A stretch of 64,000 nt of DNA from Anthonomus grandis grandis (taxonomy: Eukaryota; Arthropoda; Insecta; Coleoptera; Curculionidae), in contig NC_065547.1 in assembly GCF_022605725.1 (NCBI RefSeq), positions 27,259,167-27,323,166 of the forward strand, given 5' to 3'. Shown piece by piece: positions 55,677 through 64,000 of this stretch; the stretch's first letter is position 1, and the number at the start of each line of letters is the position of its first letter. The notes under the pieces were generated by a model, which worked only from the letters and a program-made list of their open reading frames with translations, did not search any database and was not told the DNA's origin. The translations under genes and the position numbers were made by a program.

Positions 55677-55906
55677 GGTTTTGAAGATGGCAGACAATGG
55701 AGAAGTAATATCTAATTGTCGGATTTGCATTGTCTTAATTAATTTAAACAAAGTTAAACACGACGTTTTGGTTGGTAACTGCTGTTTTGGTTAAACTGCT
55801 AGTTTACACTTAATATAACATTTTAATATAATAATGGTTGGAGATACTTACCAACCGAAACGTCGTGTTTAACTTTGTCTAAATTAATTAAGTCCGACAA
55901 TTAGAT
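55677..55906. repeat. Hairpin insertion inside the hAT, 14-bp direct repeats
   Basis: Two ~65-bp inverted arms (TAATATCTAATTGTCGGA at 55707 and its inverse near 55905; AAACACGACGTTTTGGTTGG inverted as CCAACCGAAACGTCGTGTTT) form a hairpin. The unit is flanked by ATTAAAATGATATT at 55663-55676 and 55907-55920. Confidence 0.75.
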
Positions 55907-56942
55907 ATTAAAATGATATTATTTTGAACTTTGAAATTTTTCTTGAAAGTTTAAATTTTTTTTTAAACTAGCGACTTTTGACTTTTGCTGTGTATGCAAT
56001 ATACTCCAATACATATACAGAATGGTTCATACATTATGGATATTGCAATAAAATTCAGAAACGTGTTCCTTGGATGAAATCTAATATGAAAATAAAAGTA
56101 AAACAAATTCATGATATTATGTATATAGTACAGCAAATTAGAATAGAAGCTGTTTAAGACTATTCTTTTTTTTTAACGGCTTATAAGTGAAAATGAAGGT
56201 GCCCACCAAAAAAATTTGTTACCTCCGGAGGCGCCTGCGGCGGACTTTTCTTTGATGGCCACCCCCTCACCTCTTCGTGTAACTCTGCCCCTGGATGGGG
56301 GCTTTAGCCCCCCCATTTTTGAGGCTCTAACTTCGCCCATGCCCCAGCTTTTCTTTGATATTTCCTAGGCATGCTGAAACAAAAAAAATAATTCATGACG
56401 CCGACCTTTAGTTTTTTTTTTGATAAAAACAAACAGAAGCTTTCTTCATTATTTATTTGAAATACTTTAGCCGGAGCAAAGTAACCCCAGACTTGTAGTT
56501 TGAGGTTTGAGGTGGATTTGCTCCGGTGAAAAGTAACCCCCAAAACTGCGAAATGTTGACAGTAAAACCGAAATTCGTTTTTCAAGAATTATTTACGACT
56601 ATTAAATAGTTCTACTAGGTAAAAAATAATCACAAGGTAATTCAATATCAACTTTGCTATACTTACTTGTTACACCTAGAATAAAAACCAAAATACACAA
56701 TTTTTTGAGATTAAATTTTAACAAAATATTAAGCGTAACTATCTTCTCTCTGCAGTTGACTGAACGGTACTGAAGGTATCGACGAGCGCAGCGCGCTCCG
56801 TATAGCCAAATTGGTAATGTTGGATACACTCGCGGTTTGGGTGCGTTATATTTACACGTTTTTGAGCGGGAATTAAAATAAACTTTTTTTTTAATGGAGC
56901 AAAGTCTCTACGGGGGTGGAAAAGTCACCCCGGTTTACGGTA

Positions 56943-57380
56943 ATATACTAATTGGCCTCAGATCATTAAAGCTTGGATAAAGCTTGATAAAAGGATTGAA
57001 TAATTTTGGTATGGGTTTAATGATTGATTTCTTCCAGACAACAGGATATACATTTTCCAGAATGCAAGTGTTAAGTATGGTTTATGTTAAGTCAAAGGTT
57101 TTAGGCAAAATGGTTGTTTTTTGACATTTGACTTTTTTATTAATTTTAACAACGAAACCTTAGTTTGTAGAGGTTTGAGAACACCGTAAGTCGCTTTAGG
57201 TATTTATTGTTAATATCTGGACAAAAAATGATTAAGATCCCTTGGGAATTTCAGGAGATACGGGCATTATATTGATTAAATAATAGGGAGCCCGGACTAT
57301 AATTTGGTTGCTGGCAACCGACATATGCTGCGTTCTCGATTTGGTCGCTGGACTTCGATCGGACGCTAGCTTCACACACA
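56943..57380. other. Spacer between pogo and Harbinger elements
   Basis: No gene was recognised here. Confidence 0.35.
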
Positions 57381-57547
57381 TTAAGCGGAGAACACATATA
57401 CGCGATCACGACCGCGATCACGATCGCGATGTCGATCCTTGCGTTCAGAAGGGGTGGACACATATCCGCGATCGCGATTAGGCTCAGTCGAAGTGCACGC
57501 ATACATAAACAGCTTATTTTAAATCTGAGGGCGAGTTAAAAGTGTCA

Positions 57548-60305
57548 ATGGAGGATTTTGAGGAAGAGGCACTACTTCTTGCAATATTATTGGATGAAGA
57601 TGAAAATTGCAATAATGATAGGCGAAGGTAATCTCAGATTGTCTAATTACTTCTCGTCCATTAGACAAGAATCCACTTAGGTTATTCTGTTTTTTTAGGA
57701 TAAAAAGACGGAACGTTTGGGTATACGAGATTAATAAAAAACGTAAGGACGAAGGCGAATTTCATAGGTTATATCCTGAGCTCCGTAGAGACGAAAATCG
57801 ATTCTATACTTACTTTAGAATGAATTTTGAATGTTTTGATGAATTAATAAATATTATCAAGGACGATATTACAAAACAAGAAACTACATTTAGAGAACCG
57901 ATTGGCGCAACAGAACGATTAGCCGTCACATTAAAGTAAGTCATAAACATTTTGTAAGCAAGTTTATTATTCCAAAGTAATATAAAGAAATTAAAGAAAA
58001 AAACACATTTTATGGAGTTAGATGGTGGTTTTACACAGATCCTCATACCAAGTTGCACCGGAAGAATTCAGGTCATTAGAACTTCCAGGTAGATTGCTTG
58101 GGTTTGATAATTCGTGATAGGAAGATTCATTGTCAAATGGAGATCGCAAATCCATTTCGTAAGATGAAGAAGCGGAAGCCCTTGAATAACTTGTCCCTGG
58201 CCGGCTTTGCTCCTGAGCTTCCGCCTCCTGTGCGAGTTCTTCTTCCATAATTAATTTAGCAATTTTAAATTTAATTACAGTCTGCCGTCGATTCGATAGT
58301 CTCTTCACGCTTGCAGCATATCCTTGAAATGTTAGATCTATGCTGTTGCAGTTACTTTTGATGTCAGAGTGCCTTTCATTTAAGTACTTAATAACTTTAT
58401 CAGCAGATGATGAATTGTTGGGTGCTGGAAGTTCCATCGATTTTCTTTTTTTCTCTGGTCTTCGATTATGACATGAAATTTGCTTCGATGTTTCTTGGTC
58501 AGTACTTGCTTCGCTTAGTATGTTTTCAGTCATTTGTGTAGCTTCATTTTGAACGTCAGATGCTTCAATTTCTTCACTTACTCCTATGTTGGTATCAGCA
58601 ATATTAGAATCTGTTACAGCAAATTGTAAGAAAGGTCGAAAACTTTCCATATGCTGTGCCCAAGGCCAGGCTTTATAGCGAGAGATCGACTTAGCTGCTT
58701 GTCCAGTTCGGGTTTTCTCGGAGCGTAAGTGTTTTGAGAAACAATCCTTCAAATTTTTCCAGCGCTTCTTTAAATCGTCGCCTGCAAATAAAAATAGTAC
58801 ACCATTAAAACATGCCCGTTTAAATAAATCTAAATTAACAATGAAATATTTTTTGCTAATACCTTTTGCTGAAATATTTTTTATGTCCTACTCGTATAAT
58901 ATTATTTCATAACATCATAGTTACCAGACATATTAAATACTATATAATACCCTAGGGCATTAACAGAAATAACTAATTAATAAATCATTCTAAAACCTCT
59001 TAAATTCTTTATTGTATAAGTCTTTTGACCGCTTGGGAATGAGATTTGCCACAGCTTTGGCAGCATTTAGGGAGGTTTTATTCGATATTTATGAAAAATT
59101 TATGATTTTATATGAAATTAATTAAGTTTTGACTTTAACACTTAACAATAATGAACACACTTTGTTTATTTAGCAACCATGTAGGTAAAAATTTCGTGAT
59201 TTTAATTTTTCTTTTAATTTAACTTGGAATTTTATGAAGTAGGACATAAAATATGGTATGTACCACGGGCATTACTTGATGTCTATATCCTCGGGCAACT
59301 CACAAATCGGGCCAAAGGCCCTCTGCTTTGTAAGATTGTTGCCTTCGGGGGCATAAACATCTTCATAATACCCTTACAACATAAATAACTATTGGTATCA
59401 GAAAGAGAGATTTAAGACACCATATTTTTTTTAGATTTTTGGCAACCGGCGACTCTTACAAAACAATCGGTCACAGTTTTCGATTGGGATTTTCAACAGT
59501 TGCTATAATTGTTGAAGAGGTTTGCACTGTTATATGGAGTAAACTGCAGCCAATTTATATGCCAGAGCCCATACAAGAGCTATGGGAAAAATCAGTTTTG
59601 GGCTATGAAAACTTATGGCAGTTTCCCAACTGTTTAGGAAGCATAGACGGGAAGCACGTGACAATCAGGTGTCCCCAAAATAGTGGATCAAATTATTTTT
59701 CCTACTTAAAAAAATTTTCAATTGTTCTCATGGCGATTGTTGACCCTGAATATAAATTTATTTGTGTAGATGTTGGTGCCTATGGTAAAAATAGTGATGG
59801 AGGTATCTTCGAGCAATCTGCTATGGGAAGAAGATTTAAAAATGGCACATTTAATATTCCTCCTAACAGGCCATTTGCCGGTAAAGATGATGAGGTTCCA
59901 TGTGTTTTGATAGGCGATGAAGCTTTTACCTTAAGTACTTACTTAATGAGACCATTTCCCTACAGACAAGCGAGATATGACCGTAATAAAGAAAAATTCA
60001 ATTACCATCTATGTAAAGCTCGTCGCGTTGTGGAAAACGCTTTTGGCATACTGGCACACAAATGGAGATTTTTTTTTAGACCCTTAGAAGTAAAAGTTAG
60101 CACGGCTACAAAGCTTGTAAAAACAGCCTGTGTATTACACAACTTTTTACGGGAAAAAAATATTGACCAAAAATATCTTAATCTACAAGAACACAATGAT
60201 ATGCCAGTACAGGTATTCCATCCCTTGCCAGTTGATAGAAGAAGAGCGGTAAACCTAGCGTTTGGGATACGTGAAAAATTTGTTTCCCATTTCAGTAATT
60301 TGTAA
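57548..60305 (+). CDS. Harbinger transposase, three exons, intact
   Basis: The exons are 57548-57627, 57699-57935 and 59435-60305; together 1188 nt, 395 residues and a stop. Splice sites are CGAAG|GTAATC, TTTTTTTAG|GAT, TTAAA|GTAAGT and TTTTTTAG|ATT, all in phase. Exon 1 is acidic (MEDFEEEALLLAILLDEDEN). Exon 2 is the HTH-like N-terminal region (FHRLYPELRRDENRFYTYFR, TERLAVTLK). Exon 3 is the catalytic domain: FLATGDSYKTIG, CLGSIDGKHVTIRCP (first D), VDVGAYGKNSDGGIF (second D), VLIGDEAFTL and the ARRVVENAFGIL motif (E). It cuts and joins at TWA targets. No defect was seen. Its second intron contains the last MADF exon on the other strand. Confidence 0.9.
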
Positions 60306-61102
60306 AAGTATGTCACTCATAATAAACTTACACATATTATGTCCAAAAGTATGGAATTGTTAAGTATTTTTCTTGATATTTAAGATTTTACTTCTTGGTT
60401 TATTTAAACATACTTTAATTACTTTACAACACGACTTGAATAGTGTACAGGGTGTCTCCAATACGTGCCTCAACATGGGGAACTCCGTAACTATGGGTGA
60501 TCTCCATAACAGGGTTGGTTAAATTAGACAAAAGTTGCGCATTTTTAGGCCTAACTATCGTTAGGCATATTGCCATTGCCGGCATATTTGCCATTTAAAA
60601 GATTAATAAAACCCGAACGGTCCCGAAGATAAAAAGAAAAAAAACAAAATGTTGAAAATTTGATTTAATGTTTTTCTAAGCTTCTTTGTGATCTAATTTT
60701 AAAATACGACGATATTTTTTTCAATTATCTTCGAAACCGTTCGGGTTTTATTAATTTTTTAAATGTCATATTATTAGGCTCAAAATTTCGCAACTTTTCT
60801 ATAATTTAACCAACCTCCCATAGTTACGGAGTTCCCCATGTTGAGCCACGAATTTGAGACAGCCTGTACAATAAATTAATTTATTTATTTATATGTGTAG
60901 CTAAGTATAAATTAACAAATATATTATGTGTATACAAAACAATAGTTTATTACTTACCAGTATGATGATTTCCCATATCCTTGGCAATGTCGTCCCATAC
61001 TTTATTTTTAATACGAACATTCTTATAATCACGATGTGCCATATCGAATAAAACATCATGTTTCTTTACATGTTCAATAAATTCTTCCGTGAAACCGGCC
61101 AT
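58018..61102 (-). CDS. MADF/BESS accessory protein of the Harbinger, two exons, intact
   Basis: The exons are 60958-61102 (ATG at 61100-61102) and 58018-58781; together 909 nt, 302 residues and a stop. Splice sites are ACTG|GTAAGT and TATTTGCAG|GC, in phase (G|GC). Exon 1 gives MAGFTEEFIEHVKKHDVLFD and NKVWDDIAKDMG, the first half of a MADF (Myb/SANT-like) domain. Exon 2 completes it (DDLKKRWKNLKDCFSKHL, WPWAQHMESFRPFL). Then come a basic segment (NRRPEKKRKS), a helical region and a serine-rich C-terminus. In known Harbinger elements this second protein binds the terminal DNA and helps the transposase enter the nucleus. That role is inferred here. Confidence 0.82.
60447..60866. mobile_element. 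420-bp mariner-type MITE in the Harbinger
   Basis: The ends are CAGGGTGTCTCCAATACGTG and the inverse ending GAGACAGCCTG, flanked by TA (60445-60446, 60867-60868). Inner arms match further (CATGGGGAACTCCGTAACTA against TAGTTACGGAGTTCCCCATG, and CGAACGG..GAAGATAA blocks), so nearly the whole element is a hairpin. It lies between transposase exon 3 and MADF exon 1. Confidence 0.85.
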
Positions 61103-61320
61103 TTTTTAACTTACGATCCGCGATCAACGTAACCTGCTGCGTTTGATCGCCGCTGCTCGCTTTCTGGCGAGGAACGCGCGATCGAACGCTGCAGAACGCC
61201 ACCGTATCGCTAACAGGTCACGACAAGTATGTGCGGCTACATTTCTTTACTTTGGACGCGTCTGATCGCCATCGTGATCGCGATCGTGGTCGTGATCGCG
61301 TATATGAGTTCTCCGCTTTA

Positions 61321-61932
61321 ACCAAGCGATCTATCCGTTTTAACCGCGGTTAAGCCCTTGGTTCACCTTGAACAGTCCCTTTATAACATAACCAATCGTG
61401 TCCGCTTGGACGTGTTTGATTGAAGTAACTTCGTAATTTGTCAGCTGTCACTATCATCATTTTGTTTGTTTTTAAATAATACCCCATACGCCAATAATAT
61501 TATATGTAATTAGTTCTTAAACATAAATATCAAAAAAGAAAACTTATTAGCCATAATAAATTTTGTGTCATTTTTAAAATGGAAATAATTTGTTGTTTGT
61601 TTTTATTTTTTCCCGCACTTATTTCAATATCTTTGACATTTGACGTTTAGAAAACAGCTCCGGACCTGGGTAATTACTGTTCCAAATTGATGACGTATAA
61701 AGGGCTAATTGGTGACGTCACGGATCTCAAGCGGTTATAACTATAACCGCTTGGACGTGTTTGGTTAAAACCATTTAGGAACGGTAATTACCGATAGACC
61801 GCTTGGCGGTTATTGTCAACTGTCAAAATCGGCACTTCATAAAGTGAGGTTATGATAACGCGATTGTTTACCAATACCAATGCAACGAAAAATTATATTT
61901 TCAGACATTTTTAACAGAAACTCATTGAAATA
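61321..61932. other. Arp8 upstream region
   Basis: The block CCGCTTGGACGTGTTTG occurs twice (about 61401 and 61747), and the second lies next to an 11-bp dyad, CAAGCGGTTAT..ATAACCGCTTG (61730-61756). The Arp8 promoter and 5' untranslated region should be within the last ~150 bases, but no TATA box is convincing. The repeated blocks could be regulatory or a MITE remnant. Confidence 0.35.
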
Positions 61933-62103
61933 ATGATAAACGCGACAAACCCAGGTCCTGACTTACCGCAAGAACATGTCCAAGCCAAAAACATCGTAAT
62001 AATTCACCCCGGATCTTTAAATTTACGTATCGGCAGAGCATCAGATATTAACCCTGTAACGATTTTACATGCAATAGCCAGAAAACGCAAGCCTGGAGGC
62101 CAA
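61933..62103 (+). CDS. ACTR8: Arp8 (ACTR8) exon 1
   Basis: This is the first coding exon of actin-related protein 8, a nuclear subunit of the INO80 chromatin-remodelling complex. ATG 61933 opens MINATNPGPDLPQEHVQAKN, then IVIIHPGSLNLRIGRASD and HAIARKRKPGGQ, ending CAA|GTAGGT. The IVIIHPGS.NLRIGRASD block is the actin-fold phosphate-1 loop region of Arp8 (FIIVIHPGSTTLRIGRATD in human), followed by the HVIARR/HAIAR pattern. The intron to exon 2 is only 55 bp and phase 0. Confidence 0.9.
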
Positions 62104-62158
62104 GTAGGTCTTCTCTCTGATTTAAAATTTTTCTTTTATTTCCTGGTTTGCTTATCAG

Positions 62159-62342
62159 GTATATTCAGATTCTTTCTTGCCTGAGAGAGCAGACATAAGC
62201 CAGAACCGAGAGTTTGATGAGGCTCGGCTAGCGATTTCACATACTTTGCAGTCATGTTTACAGTCAGATGGTAGGAGAAGGTATGCGACACCGCCACAGC
62301 AAATAGCTGCCTTCAATAGACGAGTGCAGCCTGAAATTATTG
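62159..62342 (+). CDS. ACTR8: Arp8 (ACTR8) exon 2
   Basis: The acceptor GCTTATCAG precedes 62159, and the donor ATTATTG|GTATAC follows 62342. It reads VYSDSFLPERADISQNREFD, then LAISHTLQSCLQSDGRRRYA and TPPQQIAAFNRRVQPEIIG, the conserved Arp8 segment before the actin-core continuation. The remaining exons lie beyond the right edge, or are separated by the foldback DNA seen from 63160 on. No break is present in the two visible exons. Confidence 0.88.
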
Positions 62343-63159
62343 GTATACAATTATAGCTATTTCTGTTAATGTAGAGGCTGTCCAAATATTTATAGCAGGA
62401 CTTAATGCTTATAGAAAAACTGATTAAGACAAACAGTCAATTTTTTTCAAATTAAAATAGGAATTACACATGAAAAAACAAAATCAAAGCATCAAATAAG
62501 TTAAAGCAAATAAATAAAAAGTATATATGTATGATATAAAAAAATTATAAAAAAGGATTAAAATGTACCAAACTCAATAAAGAGATTAGTAGGATTTAGC
62601 CAACAATACTTTTTTAATATGTTTAATAAAAATATATCACTCTCCATTTTGTTTTTACTTCAGAGGCAGGTAGTTTATTTTTACTTCTTCATATAATAGA
62701 ATTTTTTGTTAATGAAGTTTTTGGGATAAGCAATGGCATATTACTATTATTACTAAAACCCATATATTTATTATGAACCATACTGATCATCATGAGATGT
62801 AACTTAAAATGATCTCCTGAATACAGGGTGTCCAGAAAAAGGAGGCCAATCTGCCAGCCACATATAGGGTGGACCAAAATAATGTGACTTTCATTACGCC
62901 ATTTTTTAATTGGGCGCTCGGTATTCAATATACAGGGCATCAAAATGAGAAATATAAAATCATTTTTTTAGGGTAAGTCATAAGATAATTACATTAAAAT
63001 TTGGTGTGAGGGGGTTTTTTGAAACGAGAAATTTAAATCCATTCATGGATTTGCTATACCTTGCAGAGGGCGCCACCTGCGGTATATATTAAAGTTCTAG
63101 TAAAAAATTCTCATTACCCAATCTTTTCTTGTAAAAAAAGTATTCTTAGTAAATTTCGG
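62343..63159. other. Arp8 intron 2 with isolated transposon termini
   Basis: TACAGGGTGTCCAGAAAAAG (62822) and TATAGGGTGGACC look like Tc1/mariner-type ends. TACAGGGCATCAAAATGAGA (62932) may be the start of the foldback whose inverted arms follow. No coding exon was seen. Confidence 0.4.
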
Positions 63160-64000
63160 CCTGAGCCTCCGTTTATTAGATATCTTAATTTTCAAATCTA
63201 GATACATTTTAACAAGTTAACAAAATAACATTAATTATTTTTCTAAATTCCTTATTATAATAAAACATAAAATAATGACCCTAAATTATTTGTTCTATGT
63301 GACCTCCATTCATTTGTATATACATAGGAGCCCTATTTATTAAAGAAAATCTAAGGCTTTGAAAAATATTTGGCGATCTGACGATTGCAAATTTTCAGGT
63401 ACCAAGAATAAACTCTAGGCATTTTAGATTATTTTATGTAAATCCCTCTAGGACTAATATTTTGTTTAAATCCCCTATTAATATAATGTGTCAGAATTAT
63501 ATTAATAATAATTTATATGAACGGTTCAATATTTTTGTTGACAGTTTAAGGTTCATTATAGAAAATATACAGTAATTAGGCGATGCAGAGTCTTTCTAGT
63601 ATGTATATAGATAGTCTTTTTAAGTACAAAGAATGCTAAGCATTTTGATTTTTCATTTTTATACATATTTTGGTAATTTTTAAAATTTTTTTCTGTAATT
63701 GGGTAACAAACCTGTTGGAAATAAATGCCTTTCTTTTTTTTTATCACTGGAGAGCATTTCAGGTTGAAACCAGATATTTTTCAAGGCCTTAGATTTTCTT
63801 TAATAAAGAGTATGTGTATGTGTATACAAATGAATGGAGGTTACATAGAACAAATAATTTAGGGTTATTATTCTATGATTTTTATTATAATAAGTAATTT
63901 AGCATTAATTTAGAAAAAATAATTTACGTTGTTTTGTTAACTTGATAAAATGTATCTAGATTTTAAAATTAAGATATCTAATTGACGAATTCTCAGGCCG
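63160..64000. mobile_element. Foldback element running off the right edge
   Basis: The left arm 63160-63380 is inverted at ~63770-64000. Matched blocks are AATTATTTGTTCTATGTGAC (63285), CATTCATTTGTATA, TAAAGAAAATCTAAGGC and AAATCTAGATACATTTTAAC. The right arm is still matching at base 64000, so the outer right end is outside the window. The loop is AT-rich and non-coding. Confidence 0.75.

Larger units (their letters stand above)
54856..56341. mobile_element. hAT element with perfect 8-bp duplication
   Basis: The ends are CATGGGCGGAGTTAGGGGGG and CTAACTTCGCCCATG (inverted), flanked by CCCCAGCT on both sides (54848-54855, 56342-56349). The 8-bp length is diagnostic for hAT. The element is internally deleted, since only the C-terminal part of the transposase remains. 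A second GGGGGCTTTAGCCCCCC block lies near the right end (56297-56313). Confidence 0.9.
53061..56372 (-). pseudogene. pogo-like DDE_1 transposase, split by hAT and one stop
   Basis: ATG at 56370-56372 opens MPRKYQRKAGA. The frame continues after the hAT insert as RRYADYTKETLEECLAEV (HTH_psq, to ..YNIPRRTILNKL), then a CENP-B-like second HTH (FVECIIALGGFGFPVDTQEL, RHHHLSLRFAENVKLARA). A single TAG (54360-54362) precedes NFDETNLTDDPG (first D). VLICDNLSSH (second D) and PLDVAFFRPIK (third D) follow. A long acidic linker (EIEEEEIEQEDGVIDEAMEQ) and a C-terminal module (VEFVYKGQLYPGQIVSF) close it at 53061. Apart from the insertion and one stop the frame is open throughout, so loss of function was recent. 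Confidence 0.85.
52519..56940. mobile_element. pogo/Tigger-like element interrupted by a hAT
   Basis: The ends are CCGTAAAACGAGGTGACTTT and an imperfect inverse, AAAGTCACCCCGGTTTACGG, flanked by TA (52517-52518, 56941-56942), as expected for pogo. Subterminal GGAGCAAAG/CTTTGCTCC motifs recur in both ends. The minus-strand gene is a DDE_1 transposase. A 1.49-kb hAT (54856-56341) sits in its N-terminal coding part. Without that insert the element is ~2.9 kb. Confidence 0.85.
57384..61317. mobile_element. Complete PIF/Harbinger element with two interleaved genes
   Basis: The TIRs begin AGCGGAGAACACATATACGC (57384) and are inverted at 61317 (GCGTATATGAGTTCTCCGCT), extended by CGATCACGA-type repeats. 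They are flanked by TTA (57381-57383) and TTA (61318-61320), the typical Harbinger duplication. The transposase (+, three exons) and a MADF/BESS protein (-, two exons) are both intact. A 420-bp MITE (60447-60866) sits in the MADF intron. Confidence 0.9.

Noticed and set aside
1..64000. Endogenous viral sequence or LTR retrotransposon
   Set aside because: I found no paired LTRs, protease/integrase order, or viral replication or capsid genes. All RT genes here are of the non-LTR type with APE endonuclease or are fragments of it.

Overview
The window looks like an AT-rich animal nuclear contig, most likely an insect and plausibly a beetle. Genes are split by spliceosomal introns with GT..AG ends, and most of the DNA is Tc1/mariner, PIF/Harbinger, pogo, hAT and non-LTR elements, often nested. 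No bacterial or viral organisation, CRISPR array, rRNA or tRNA was recognised. The beetle assignment is an inference.

Host genes. The left part holds the last coding exon of EMC7 (5545-5839, +). It converges on the 3' end of a minus-strand gene (5981-6131, -). That exon may be the C-terminal tail of Ku80 (XRCC5), whose N-terminal and core exons are clear at 27810-28467, 17421-17550 and 16729-17368 (all -). The first two of these splice in phase across a 10.3-kb intron filled with a LINE and small elements. At least one Ku80 exon between 16729 and 6131 was not found. At the right end the first two coding exons of Arp8 (ACTR8) run off the window (61933-62103 and 62159-62342, +). Between the start of Ku80 (28467) and Arp8 lie about 33 kb in which only mobile DNA was recognised.

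Mobile DNA, left to right: decayed psq-HTH transposase pieces in a ~550-bp duplication (637-1190, 2503-3049); a Tc1 fragment; a Harbinger-like MITE (4444-5301); a TA-flanked MITE (6153-6674); a 4.2-kb element with 0.7-0.84-kb inverted repeats, encoding an uncharacterised LPAFHAFTGCD protein (6781-10946); decayed mariners (11.6-14.1 kb and 14.2-15.6 kb); a PHD/CCHC LINE (18.3-22.7 kb); and small MITEs.

Further right is a foldback element (28702-37488). It was hit by a DNA transposon with 4-bp ATAT target duplications (28956-36453), whose first intron was in turn hit by a LINE with two intact ORFs (31709-35661). A second foldback copy (39265-43291) carries a nested mariner (39821-42306). A decayed LINE is split by another mariner (44211-46564). 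A large genomic inverted repeat with ~1.3-kb arms (47428-51417) is built from half of a Harbinger element. A mariner fragment follows. A pogo-like element (52519-56940) is interrupted by a hAT element with a perfect 8-bp duplication. An apparently complete Harbinger element (57384-61317) has two intact, oppositely oriented genes whose exons are interleaved. A last foldback runs off the right edge.

The best candidates for something undescribed are the 4.2-kb element with dyad motifs spaced every ~140 bp in its terminal repeats, the interleaved Harbinger gene pair, and the large palindrome with perfect small hairpins at its central junctions.
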